The notes under the pieces are model-generated. The model searched no databases. It saw only the letters and a list, made by a program, of their open reading frames with translations, and was not told where the DNA came from. 64,000 bases of DNA. Origin: Polyangiaceae bacterium (lineage in GTDB: Bacteria; Myxococcota_A; Polyangia; Polyangiales; Polyangiaceae). Below are positions 40,978-48,731 of the stretch, piece after piece (within the stretch, counting starts at the first letter, position 1; each line of letters begins with the position of its first letter). The stretch covers positions 310,001-374,000 of the forward strand of contig JACKEA010000007.1 of the NCBI GenBank assembly GCA_020633235.1, read 5' to 3'. A program made the position numbers and the translations under genes.

Positions 40978-41042
40978 GGCGAGAGGCGAGAGGCGAGAGG
41001 CGAGAGGCAAGAGGCAAGAGGCAAGAGGCAAGAGGCGGAGAG
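40978..41042. repeat. Heptamer microsatellite (GAGGCRA)
   Basis: Eight or so units gaggcga / gaggcaa; reverse complement of the array at 34918-35012. Confidence 0.8.
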
Positions 41043-41044
41043 TT

Positions 41045-41292
41045 GCAGGGATGAGAGCGCGCAAAACCGTTCGGAGCCGAACGAATTTCGCGAAGCGCGA
41101 GGGGGGATGAGAGCGCGGGAAAACCTCGAAGTGCGGAGGGGGATGAGAGCGCGGAAAACCGTTCGGAACCGAACGAATTTCACGAAGCGCGAGGGGGGCG
41201 GAGAGCGCGGGAAGACCTCGAAGTGCTGAGGGGGATGAGAGCGCGGAAAACCGTCCGGAACCGAACGAATTTCGCGAAGCGCGAGGGGCGGG
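41045..41292. repeat. Palindromic dispersed repeat cluster B
   Basis: Three units of aaaaccgttcggarccgaac, gaatttcgcgaagcgcgagg and gggatgagagcgcgg; inverse of cluster A. Two units are separated by short copies aaaacctcgaagtgcggagg. Confidence 0.8.
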
Positions 41293-41363
41293 AGCTGGAG
41301 AAGCATGGCAACCGTTTGGAGCAAAGCCGACGTTCCCTTCCGCTGGTCGCCGAGAGCACCCAC

Positions 41364-41502
41364 GAGAGTGTTGGGGAGCCGGGCGAGCCGGCCGATCCGA
41401 GAGTGTTGGGCGAGCCGAGAGTGTTGGGCGAGCCGAGAGTGTTGGGGGGAGCCGAGAGTGTTGGGGGGAGCCGAGAGTGTTGGGGGAGCCGGGCGAGCCC
41501 CA
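41364..41502. repeat. Short tandem repeat (gagtgttggg + cgagccga)
   Basis: Six to seven irregular 18-21-bp units of gagtgttgggcgagccga and gagtgttggggggagccga between 41364 and 41502. No gene in 40971-41567 besides the truncated reading frame. Confidence 0.75.
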
Positions 41503-41513
41503 ATCGAGACCAG

Positions 41514-41543
41514 TCTGATTTTGTCGCGGCGGCGCGGAACCTC
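41514..41543 (-). promoter_or_regulatory. Dispersed intergenic motif
   Basis: Minus strand: ggttccgcgccgccgcgaca then aaatc, 25-55 bp before the barrel gene at 41568 and inverted to it. Confidence 0.4.
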
Positions 41544-41567
41544 GCGGCCAACCTGCTACAATTTGGC

Positions 41568-42290
41568 ATGCACAAGCATGGGGTGGGCTTTCTTGCGGTA
41601 GTGGCAGCGCTGTTTGCGGCAGCGCCGGCGCGGGCGGAGGATTCGGCGCGGGCGGAGGATTCGGCGCGGGCCGAGGATTCGGCGCGGGCGGAGGATTCGG
41701 CGCGGGCCGAGGATTCGGCGCGGGCGGAGGATTCGGCGCGGGCGGAAGATCCGCCGAGGCGCGGCCTGTACGTCCAGCTCGCGGCGGGGCCGGACTACGT
41801 CAAGGGCAGCGTGGACGATCCGTCCGTCGTCGATGGCGACTTTGCCGCCGGCGGCGCTTCGCTTCGCTTCGGCGCGGGCTACGCACCGCTGGACGGCCTC
41901 GCCCTCGCCGTCGGTTTCGACGCGTCCGTGGCCGGTGGCGAGGTGATACGCAGCGACGGCACCGACTCCGGGCTCGGAGCTTGGAGCATCGGTCCGCTCG
42001 TGGACTGGTATCCCAACGCGCAGGGCCCGCTTCACGTGGATCTCGCAGTGGGTTATGCGGTTGCGGGCTTCATGTCCGGGAGCCGAAACGGCGGTGGTGG
42101 AGGCGGCACGAGCGACGGCGGCTTGGGCGGCGCCGGCATCGGCGGCCACACTGGCGTGGGCTACACCTTTCGCAGCGGAGGCGTCGGGCTCGGACCGATG
42201 CTGTCCGTCTCCGCGCTCCACACCGAAAACTCCCACGCCACGCTGAACGCGTTCGGCGCGGCGCTCTTGATCCAGGGTGTGGTGCTGTAA
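41568..42290 (+). CDS. Outer-membrane beta-barrel protein with ARAEDS repeats
   Basis: 240 aa from ATG 41568. Sec signal ending ARA, then seven ARAED-type units (six ARAEDS hexapeptides, 18-bp DNA repeats) before the barrel: GLYVQLAAGPDYVKGSVDD, ASLRFGAGYAPLDGLALAVG, IGPLVDWYPNAQGPLHVDLA, VGYTFRSGGVGLGPMLSVSA and closing LIQGVVL. Similar in plan to the barrel protein at 29065-29712. The repeat number is probably variable between strains. Confidence 0.7.
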   Translation: MHKHGVGFLAVVAALFAAAPARAEDSARAEDSARAEDSARAEDSARAEDSARAEDSARAEDPPRRGLYVQLAAGPDYVKGSVDDPSVVDGDFAAGGASLRFGAGYAPLDGLALAVGFDASVAGGEVIRSDGTDSGLGAWSIGPLVDWYPNAQGPLHVDLAVGYAVAGFMSGSRNGGGGGGTSDGGLGGAGIGGHTGVGYTFRSGGVGLGPMLSVSALHTENSHATLNAFGAALLIQGVVL

Positions 42291-42292
42291 CC

Positions 42293-42503
42293 GGTCTTCG
42301 GCGATCACGTTGCGGCAAACGTCTAGGGTCATTCCCTCACGCTTCGCGATTTTCCCGCGCTCTCATCCCCTCGCGCATCGCGAAAGTCGTTCGTGCTGTA
42401 ACCGCGGTCTTCGGCGATCACGTTGCGGTGCACGTCCAGGGTGAGGTGCTCGAACCGCGGTCTTCGGCGATCACTTAGCGGTACACGTCGAGGGTGTGGT
42501 GCC
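42293..42503 (-). repeat. Three extra copies of the glycosyltransferase 3' terminus
   Basis: The last coding bases of the glycosyltransferase (ccgcggtcttcggcgatcac, tttgcggtacacgtccag) recur at about 42455, 42401 and 42293 with increasing divergence, each encoding a version of TLDVYRKVIAEDRG in the minus direction. The outermost two copies are separated by a degenerate palindromic repeat (42330-42398). Confidence 0.8.
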
Positions 42504-43697
42504 TTAACCGCGGTCTTCGGCGATCACTTTGCGGTACACGTCCAGCGTGCGGCGCGCCATCTTCTCCAGGCTGAACTGCTGGGCGCGAGCCACGCCCCGC
42601 TGCGCGAAGCTGAAACGTGCGTCGGGGTCGGTGGCGAGCTGGACGATGGCGTCGGCGATGGCGTCGGTCTGCTCCGGATCCACGAGCACGGCGGCGTCCC
42701 CAGCGATCTCCGCCATGCTCGAGCGGTCGCTGGTGATCACCGGGCAGCCGGTGGCCATGGCTTCCACCACCGGGTAGCCGAAGCCCTCCGCGCGGGACAC
42801 GAACACCTGTGCCACGGCGCCGCGGTAGAGGGCCGCGAGCTCGTCGTCGGGCACGTAGCCGATGAGACGCACGGCGTCCTCCACGCCCTCTTGCCGCGCG
42901 GTGCTCACTAGCAGCCGTTGCGTCTCGCTGCCCAGGCGCGCCGCCCATACCAGCATGAGGTTCTGATCCGCCACGGACTTGCGGGCGCGGGCCAGCGCTT
43001 GGATCGTGCCCACCGGGTTCTTGCGCCAGTTGGCGGCGCCCACGCCCAAGATGTAGCTCGCCTCGCTGAGCCCGTAGCGCGCGCGCACCTCGGCGTCGCC
43101 CTCTCCCGGCTCGCTGCTCCAGCGCGAGAGATCCACGCCGTTGTACACCACCGTCACCTTTTCGGCGGGCACACGGAGCAACCCGATCAGGTCGTCCGCC
43201 GTGGTCTGGCTCACGGCGATCACGTGACGCGCAGAGTGGTAGCGCCGGTGATCGAGCTTCTCGCGACCGACGCGATAACCATCGCGCCAGGTGAGGTAGT
43301 GCTTCGGGTAGTGCAGCGGAATGAGATCGTGGCAGGTGGTCACCCGCGGGCAGGGCAAGTCCCCGATGGGCGTCGCGTTCGGGTGACCGGTGTGGATCAG
43401 ATCCGGCGCCACGCTCTGCGCGGCTGCCGCCAAGGACACGCGCACGCGATACGCCCAGTTGGCGTGCGCGCGGGCCGGCACGCTCAGATCCGTGAGGCGC
43501 TCCACGGCGCCTTCGAGATCTTCCGTCACCACGGAGTTGCCGACCCAGCCCAGGCGCTCGATACCGAGCACCCGCAGATCCGTGGTCTCGCGTTTGGCCC
43601 GCGCGATACCCAGGGCGAGATCCGCCACGTAACGCCCAATCCCGCGCGTGCGGGTGTTGGTCGCGAGCACGGAGAGATCGAGAAGGGTGGTGGCCAT
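42504..43697 (-). CDS. GT4-family glycosyltransferase
   Basis: 397 aa from ATG 43697. N-terminal domain with TNTRTRGIGRYVADLALGIA and HTGHPNATPIGDLPCPRVTT, CHDLIPLHYPKHYL; linker YNGVDLSRW; C-terminal nucleotide-sugar domain ILGVGAANWRKNPVGTIQAL, RLIGYVPDDELAALYRGAVA and the E-x7-E block SRAEGFGYPVVEAMATGCPV. A retaining GT-B mannosyl- or glucosyltransferase for exopolysaccharide or O-antigen is likely. Ends 1 bp before the lipoprotein start on the same strand group; three genes here run leftward. Confidence 0.85.
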   Translation of the reverse strand: MATTLLDLSVLATNTRTRGIGRYVADLALGIARAKRETTDLRVLGIERLGWVGNSVVTEDLEGAVERLTDLSVPARAHANWAYRVRVSLAAAAQSVAPDLIHTGHPNATPIGDLPCPRVTTCHDLIPLHYPKHYLTWRDGYRVGREKLDHRRYHSARHVIAVSQTTADDLIGLLRVPAEKVTVVYNGVDLSRWSSEPGEGDAEVRARYGLSEASYILGVGAANWRKNPVGTIQALARARKSVADQNLMLVWAARLGSETQRLLVSTARQEGVEDAVRLIGYVPDDELAALYRGAVAQVFVSRAEGFGYPVVEAMATGCPVITSDRSSMAEIAGDAAVLVDPEQTDAIADAIVQLATDPDARFSFAQRGVARAQQFSLEKMARRTLDVYRKVIAEDRG

Positions 43698-44312
43698 CTA
43701 CTCGGGCGCGGCCGCGCTCGCGCTGGGCGCGGGCTTCACGGGCTTCACGGGCTTGTCCGAGTCCTCGATGTCCGGCGGCGTGTCGCCCTTCTGCACGAGC
43801 ACCGGCGCGTCCCGCACCGTGAGGCTGTCCCCGGTGGACGCTTGCAGTCGACCGCGCAACACCTTGCCGTCCTGCTTCACCAAGAAGAAGCCGGTGAACT
43901 TGCCGTCTCCCGGCTCCTTGGGAACGAGCCGCACGCGGAACGAGGTCTCGTCCACCTCGCCGGAAGCGACCAGCTCGCCCAGCGGGCCCTTGGAGCTTCC
44001 GACGATGGTGCCGCCTTCCGTCACGTCCAGAGAAATGGTGCCTTCACCGCTGCCCGCACCGCCGTCGTCTTCGGCCCAGTTGCGGACCACGCCGTCGCTC
44101 TTGCTCATCTCGATGAGATAGTGCTGCGCGTCGTACGCTCCACTGAAGTGACCCACGAACCACGGGAGCTTCTTTTCCGGTGGGGCCGCGGAGCTGGCAG
44201 CCGGCGCCGCGACTGTTGCGGCCGAAGCTTTGGGTGCTGCCGGCGCGGTCTTCTTTTCGTCGCAGGCGGAAACCGCGAGCACCAGTGCCAGGAGCAGGAC
44301 TCGTCGCTTCAT
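43698..44312 (-). CDS. Predicted lipoprotein
   Basis: 204 aa. Lipobox VSAC (Cys 17), Ala/Pro/Lys linker, central domain KKLPWFVGHFSGAYDAQHYL, GEGTISLDVTEGGTIVGSSK, GKFTGFFLVKQDGKVLRGRL (beta-rich), Pro/Ser tail. Overlaps the SctQ-like gene by 4 bp and directly precedes the glycosyltransferase, so the three form one transcription unit. Function unknown; periplasmic or outer membrane. Confidence 0.7.
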   Translation of the reverse strand: MKRRVLLLALVLAVSACDEKKTAPAAPKASAATVAAPAASSAAPPEKKLPWFVGHFSGAYDAQHYLIEMSKSDGVVRNWAEDDGGAGSGEGTISLDVTEGGTIVGSSKGPLGELVASGEVDETSFRVRLVPKEPGDGKFTGFFLVKQDGKVLRGRLQASTGDSLTVRDAPVLVQKGDTPPDIEDSDKPVKPVKPAPSASAAAPE

Positions 44313-45391
44313 TCGTTCCCCGTGGACAGCGAGCGAATGCGCACGCCGACTTCACCTTCCACGCTCACGAGCTCGCCCCGCGCGACCTCGCGCCCGCCGA
44401 TGCGCAGCACCACCGGATCCGCGATGCGATGCCCGGTCTCGATCACGTCTCCCGGTCGCAGCGCGGCCCATTCCCGAGCGCTCAGGGTCACGGAGCCGAC
44501 CTCCACGCGCACCACCAGCGGAGCCTCCGCGATCACGTCCCCCACGTCGCCTTCGCCGTCTGCCATGTCCACCTCGGCGCTCAGCGCCACGAGATCGCCC
44601 CGTACCACGATTCGACCGTCGGGCGAGAGATCCACGCCCAAGCCGTGCTCCGTTCCCGGCGCAGCGAGCGCAGCGCGGCCGGCGCCACCCGCGTCGATCC
44701 AGAGCCCTTCACCCGGAAGCCAAGCGTCGCCGACTTGCAGCGCCGTCAGCTCGCCGGGATCCGCGAGCCCGAGCGCCACCACGACGCCGAGGGCTACCGG
44801 TGTGTGTCCCAAACGGGACAGCACCCCGCCGACCGAACCGCGCGTGGGCTGAGGGGGCAAGCGCACCCAGGCGCGCGCGCCGAAGCCGCGACCATCGAGC
44901 AGCACCGTGGCCACGGCCTCGACGCCGGGCCCGGCCGCAGCCGGCAGTGACGGCCACACCGACAGCAGATCCTCACCGTGCGCGCGCCGTGCGATCTCCA
45001 TCACCAACGCGGCGAAGGCACCCCGCAGCGCGGGGTCCGTCGGACGGTGCGGCGCGCCGAGCTTCACGGGCTGCGAGAGCAAGCGCGCCACCGCCGTGGC
45101 CGCCAGCTCGTCGTCCACGGTGAGCGTGATCTCCGCCGAGCCATCCCGCGTGCGGGCGGAGATCGCCGTGCCCTCGGTCGACGAGGGCGCGTCTGCCGCG
45201 CGGATCTCCTGCAGCACGACGATCACCTCGCCGGCCAACACCGCCGACGCCGCCTCCGACAGCCGGTCCACCCGTACCGCCCGCGCCACCGCGTGGCGCG
45301 CCCCGGTGGAGAGCGCGACCGCCGAGTGGCTCAGCCGCTCCAGGGCATCCCAAGGGTAGGGGGAGATCCGCATCCGACCGGCATCGTACAC
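44309..45391 (-). CDS. sctQ: Type III secretion SctQ/FliM-FliN-like (SpoA) protein
   Basis: 360 aa from ATG 45391 (a second ATG six codons on). The C-terminal 80 residues, APLVVRVEVGSVTLSAREWA, LRPGDVIETGHRIADPVVLR and IGGREVARGELVSVEGEVGV, are a complete SpoA domain; a second SpoA-like module (RIVVRGDLVALSAEVDMAD region) may precede it. The N-terminal half resembles SctQ variable region. In type III systems SctQ builds the cytoplasmic C-ring. No other type III or flagellar gene is in the window. Confidence 0.75.
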   Translation of the reverse strand: MYDAGRMRISPYPWDALERLSHSAVALSTGARHAVARAVRVDRLSEAASAVLAGEVIVVLQEIRAADAPSSTEGTAISARTRDGSAEITLTVDDELAATAVARLLSQPVKLGAPHRPTDPALRGAFAALVMEIARRAHGEDLLSVWPSLPAAAGPGVEAVATVLLDGRGFGARAWVRLPPQPTRGSVGGVLSRLGHTPVALGVVVALGLADPGELTALQVGDAWLPGEGLWIDAGGAGRAALAAPGTEHGLGVDLSPDGRIVVRGDLVALSAEVDMADGEGDVGDVIAEAPLVVRVEVGSVTLSAREWAALRPGDVIETGHRIADPVVLRIGGREVARGELVSVEGEVGVRIRSLSTGNE

Positions 45392-45416
45392 AGCCTCTCC
45401 CCCATGGATAGACGGG

Positions 45417-45441
45417 GGATTTTGTCGGGGCAGCGCGGGTA
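45417..45441 (-). promoter_or_regulatory. Dispersed intergenic motif
   Basis: Minus strand: gtacccgcgctgccccgaca then aaat, 26-50 bp before the SctQ-like start. Confidence 0.45.
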
Positions 45442-45477
45442 CACATTTGTGCAGCGCACGTCAGGGCTACGGACCGG

Positions 45478-45502
45478 GGCGTACCCGCGGCGCACCAACA
45501 TC
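45478..45502 (+). promoter_or_regulatory. Dispersed intergenic motif
   Basis: gcgtacccgcggcgcaccaa then catcc, 80 bp before the TPR gene. With the previous entry it forms a divergent pair between the two genes. Confidence 0.4.
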
Positions 45503-45581
45503 CAGGCGCGGAAAGCCGGCAGGGAAACCAGCGCTTTTCGCCTGTTGGGCAGAGCATGGTAGCCTCGGCGGCGGAGGCACG

Positions 45582-46235
45582 ATGAAGCGCTTGGTCGGAG
45601 CTCTGGTGGTGGCAGCGGTCCTGATCCCCTCGGCGGCAGCGGCGCAGAAGCCCGCAGCGAAGGACAAGGCCGCGGCCAAGGGCGACAAGGGCGGCGACAA
45701 GGCCACGACCGGCGGCAATGGTGACGTGCGACGGGATCCCAACGGCATCAAGGGCATCAGCCCGTTCTGGGAGAACGTGAAGAAGGGCGACGACCTCTAC
45801 GTCGCGCGCGACTTCGACGGTGCCATCTCCGCGTACAAAGATGCGATCACCAAGGAGCCGCAGAACGCGCTCGGGCACTATCGCATCGGCGAGGCGTACT
45901 TGGCGAAGGGCAGCATGAAGGACGCCGAGGAGTCCTGGGTGGCGGCGCTGCGCTACGTCGGCCGCGACGGCGGACTGAAGGCGAAGATCTTGTTCGTGCT
46001 CGCGGACCTGCGGGAGCGCCAGAAGTCCTACGACGACGCTACGGATCGCTGGATCGCCTACGAGACTTTCGCCAAGCAAGCGACGCAGACGAAGACCTAT
46101 CCGGCCACCGCCGCGGACCGCAAGAAGCGCGTCGCGGAGTGGAAGCAGCTGCTCGAGCAGTACGGTGCGGTGAAGAAGCGCATCGAGCAGCGGCTCAAGG
46201 AAGCCGACGACAAGGCCAAGAAGAGCGCGCAGTAG
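45582..46235 (+). CDS. Exported TPR protein
   Basis: 217 aa from ATG 45582. Sec signal ending AAAAQ, basic linker of K/A/D/G, then TPR units: KKGDDLYVARDFDGAISAYK, EPQNALGHYRIGEAYLAKGS, GGLKAKILFVLADLRERQKS, and a C-terminal coiled coil LEQYGAVKKRIEQRLKEADD. Periplasmic scaffold or co-chaperone is plausible; partner unknown. Confidence 0.75.
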   Translation: MKRLVGALVVAAVLIPSAAAAQKPAAKDKAAAKGDKGGDKATTGGNGDVRRDPNGIKGISPFWENVKKGDDLYVARDFDGAISAYKDAITKEPQNALGHYRIGEAYLAKGSMKDAEESWVAALRYVGRDGGLKAKILFVLADLRERQKSYDDATDRWIAYETFAKQATQTKTYPATAADRKKRVAEWKQLLEQYGAVKKRIEQRLKEADDKAKKSAQ

Positions 46236-46276
46236 CGGAGAGAATGGTTCTTCAGCGTCGGCTCATCCAGTTTTGG

Positions 46277-46555
46277 ACGGGCGGCAATCGCGGCAACTTG
46301 ACCGCTTACGAACGGGGGCTTCTTGCCTGCTCGCTCGAGGCGGGCTCGCTCGGCGCCGTGCCACGCGGCTGCGCGCTCATCGTAGGGCAGGATCGGCAAC
46401 GTGGGTCGTACTACATCGTTCAGGAAGGTCTGCAGCGCTGTCCTGCGTTTGCCGCGAGGAAGCCGCTGCACACCGAACTGGAGCTCGTGCCAGACCGGTG
46501 CGCATATCGCGCACGCACCGCCGTGGACGCTCAACTGATCGAGGACGCCGGGATC
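46277..46555 (-). pseudogene. VapC-type PIN toxin, truncated at both ends
   Basis: Minus-strand frame: DPGVLDQLSVHGGACAICAP, VWHELQFGVQRLPRGKRR, TLPILPYDERAAAWHGAERA, PPFVSGQVAAIAA follow the VapC pattern (HGGALAICAPVWHELLFGVERLP). The family N-terminus with LDTN (first catalytic Asp) is absent: homology begins exactly where the antitoxin ends. The second metal Asp (FxDGQIAAIA) is Ser here and the C-terminus runs into unrelated sequence. No function expected. Confidence 0.65.
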
Positions 46556-46806
46556 TGATCTCGTAGCTCTTGAGCCCAGTCCCTCTCCACGCCTACTTCA
46601 CTCAGATCCGCCTCTTTGCGGAAGGTCTCATAGGCTGTCATGAACGCCACGCGGTCGCCGTGTAGCCGTGCGTATCGCGACGTCGATAGCAGGACCGCCA
46701 CTTTCTTCCCTCGCCGGGTCAGCTCGACATCCGTCCCGGCGGCGACCTCGTCCACGATCTCCGCAAGGTTCGCGCGGGCGTTGGCCACCGTGTAGCTCTT
46801 CACCAT
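46531..46806 (-). CDS. Phd/YefM-type antitoxin
   Basis: 91 aa from ATG 46806. MVKSYTVANARANLAEIVDE, VELTRRGKKVAVLLSTSRYA are the Phd/YefM DNA-binding N-terminus; the C-terminus AELSEV..DWAQELRDQ-type segment normally wraps the toxin. The toxin gene that follows is broken, so this is an orphan antitoxin. An imperfect inverted repeat (agtgggtctaaatgtacact) directly upstream could be its operator. Confidence 0.8.
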   Translation of the reverse strand: MVKSYTVANARANLAEIVDEVAAGTDVELTRRGKKVAVLLSTSRYARLHGDRVAFMTAYETFRKEADLSEVGVERDWAQELRDQIPASSIS

Positions 46807-47100
46807 TCAAGTAGTGTACATTTAGACCCACTATTCACCTGGGTTGACCACAACAGACGCCACTCTGAAGAGAACGACTGACGGTCGCGCTGCCGTTGCC
46901 GCGCGTCGTTCGCGGGCGGGCGCGCGCTGCCTTCTGAGCCAAGCGACCGGAAGAGCACAACACGAGACGAGCGCGAACTGACGACAGAATTCGTTCAGTG
47001 CCGGATGGCGCCCGGCTTGTCGTGACGTCATCGCGCTGGACCAAGGGCGTGGGCTTTGCCGGGGTGGACCCGCGGAATTGATGGGGTCTGGGGTGCACGG

Positions 47101-47126
47101 AAATCGGTTTACATAGCAACTGATCT
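47101..47126. repeat. Inverted repeat, copy 1
   Basis: aaatcggttt acatagc aactgatc: arms aatcggtt and aactgat around tacatagc. Confidence 0.6.
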
Positions 47127-47220
47127 AGGCGCGTCCGAAGCCCCTGATCGTTGCATCCGAAAGGGTTCGGCAGGCTTGAGAAGGGCAGAACGGGGACGCC
47201 CAGGGGTCATTGGCGTAGGA

Positions 47221-47246
47221 AAATCAGTTTACATAGCAACCGATTT
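47221..47246. repeat. Inverted repeat, copy 2
   Basis: aaatcagttt acatagc aaccgatt, 120 bp from copy 1. The left arm of copy 1 is the exact complement of the right arm of copy 2, and vice versa. Confidence 0.6.
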
Positions 47247-47549
47247 GGGCGCGACCGCTCCCCCCTGATCGGCGAGCTCGAGCTGGGCCGGAGAGAGAGC
47301 CTGAAAGCGAAGCTCGAGCACGCCCAGGATCTGTGACGATGGATCCTCCAATGGTCGGATCTATTGCAGAGGCCACAATTTGAGCGCGGCCAAGAAGACC
47401 TTCGGCCGCGAGTGCTTCGGCGCGCCCTGGCGCTGCTTGTTCCGCGATAGGCGGGCTGATTCCGCGCCGAATCGACAAGCCACCCGATGAAAAGATCGTC
47501 GTTGAGCCGCCGCTTTGCGAGGGAGGACCGACTCAGGTGAGCACTGGGG

Positions 47550-48119
47550 TTAGATGTACACTTCATCGAAGGGAAGAAGCGGATTCCGCTGCGGCTCACG
47601 GGGCGGCGGCGTCTTTGTCGAGGCCGACGACGATGGGCGTCGCTTCGGTGCCGCGCCCGATGGACAGCCAACGCGCGGCGTGCCCGAGCTCTGAGCGGGG
47701 AGGCGCCGCGGCGGAAACGGCTGCGGCGGAGGCCGACGGCGCGGGTACCGGCGGGGCCGCGGCTGCGCGCGGGCGCTCGCGGCGGGGTGCGACGGGCCGC
47801 TCGGCGCGGGGCGGCTGCGGCGCGATCTCCGCGGGCGCACGGTTTCGGCGGTGACGGCGGGCGGCGCGGCCGCGCGGGACGGCGCGCTGGGCTCTGCGGC
47901 AATGGCCGGCGCCGGGCGCGCCGGCGCGCCCAGCAGCAGCATCGTGAGCACCCCCACCGCGGCGCCGGCCAGACCCCAGCGCAGCAGCGATCCGACGCTG
48001 GGCGCCGGCGCGCGCGCCACGGTCGCTTCATAGCGCGCGCGGGCCGCCGCGATCTCCACGCGGCTGGGCGCGTCTTCACGAAAGGCGCGGCGCATGCGCG
48101 CCAGGGCGACGGGGTTCAT
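47550..48119 (-). CDS. Putative anti-sigma factor
   Basis: 189 aa from ATG 48117-48119, overlapping the sigma gene's stop (ATGA). Cytoplasmic RMRRAFREDAPSRVEIAAAR segment, one transmembrane helix LLRWGLAGAAVGVLTMLLLG, then a very Pro/Arg/Ala-rich tail. The tail's arginine richness could mean a frameshift after the membrane helix; another minus-strand frame there reads more like normal Pro/Ala linker (ending GLDKDAAAP). The zinc-binding HxxxCxxC motif of ZAS anti-sigmas is absent. Confidence 0.5.
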   Translation of the reverse strand: MNPVALARMRRAFREDAPSRVEIAAARARYEATVARAPAPSVGSLLRWGLAGAAVGVLTMLLLGAPARPAPAIAAEPSAPSRAAAPPAVTAETVRPRRSRRSRPAPSGPSHPAASARAQPRPRRYPRRRPPPQPFPPRRLPAQSSGTPRVGCPSGAAPKRRPSSSASTKTPPPREPQRNPLLPFDEVYI

Positions 48120-48691
48120 CGCTGTGCCCCCCCGGCTGCGTCGCCAAAGTACGGATCCTCGCGCAGTAGCTTCGCGAGCTGGCGATGTCCGTCGCGCAGT
48201 CGCGACTTCACGGTGTTTCTCTTGGCGCCGACGATGTCCGCCACCTCGTCGATGCTCAGCCCTTCGAGATCGTGCAGCACCACCACGGCGCGTCGCTTCG
48301 GCGCGACGCAGGCGAGGGCGGCGCGGAGCCGCGCGACGCGTTCCCGGCGCAGAAGCTCTTCTTCGGCTAGGGGCGTCGGGTCGTCCCACTCCGGCGCCTC
48401 GCGCCCCACGATGAACCGTCGAAAGAAGCGCGACGACCAGCGCTCGTGGCTGACGAGCGCGTGGTAGCAGATGCGATAGGTCCAAGTGGACAGCTGCGAG
48501 CGGCCCTCGAAGCTCGGCAGCGCGCGGAACGCCTGCTCTGCCGCGATCTGCACCAGATCGTCGAGCTCCTGGTGACGCGCCGCCGCGATGGCCCGCATCT
48601 GCGTGTACACCAGCTCGAACACCTGGTCGGCGAGGTCCGCCGCCTCGGGTTTGGCGGCGAGCTCGGTCCAGCGATCGACGGCGGCGGCCAT
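48116..48691 (-). CDS. ECF RNA polymerase sigma factor
   Basis: 191 aa from ATG 48691 (MAAAVDRWTEL). Sigma region 2: FELVYTQMRAIAAARHQELD, DLVQIAAEQAFRALPSFEGR, SQLSTWTYRICYHALVSHER; region 4: RAALACVAPKRRAVVVLHDL, EGLSIDEVADIVGAKRNTVK, SRLRDGHRQLAKLL. Complete ECF type. Co-transcribed with the downstream membrane protein that probably holds it inactive. Regulon unknown; the neighbouring lipoprotein gene may be a target. Confidence 0.85.
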   Translation of the reverse strand: MAAAVDRWTELAAKPEAADLADQVFELVYTQMRAIAAARHQELDDLVQIAAEQAFRALPSFEGRSQLSTWTYRICYHALVSHERWSSRFFRRFIVGREAPEWDDPTPLAEEELLRRERVARLRAALACVAPKRRAVVVLHDLEGLSIDEVADIVGAKRNTVKSRLRDGHRQLAKLLREDPYFGDAAGGAQR

Positions 48692-48731
48692 GGCTATCCA
48701 GTTAGACGCCCGGCGGCCGAAGGCGGAGCAC

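Larger units (their letters stand above)
46807..47549. other. 743-bp spacer without a convincing gene
   Basis: No frame in either direction shows signal, domain or codon pattern worth calling. It holds the antitoxin operator (46807-46832), two diverged direct copies of an inverted repeat (next entries) and, at 47547, gttagatgtacacttc, which resembles the antitoxin operator gtctaaatgtacacta. Confidence 0.6.

Noticed and set aside
42918..44852. 644-codon plus-strand frame
   Set aside because: Shadow of the glycosyltransferase, lipoprotein and SctQ-like genes on the other strand.
46244..46558. Plus-strand ORF over the VapC remnant
   Set aside because: The minus strand holds clear PIN-domain similarity; the plus frame is its shadow.
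47207..48079. 290-codon minus-strand frame
   Set aside because: Arg/Pro/Ala-rich shadow running through the gene-free spacer; the sigma/anti-sigma pair explains the coding part.
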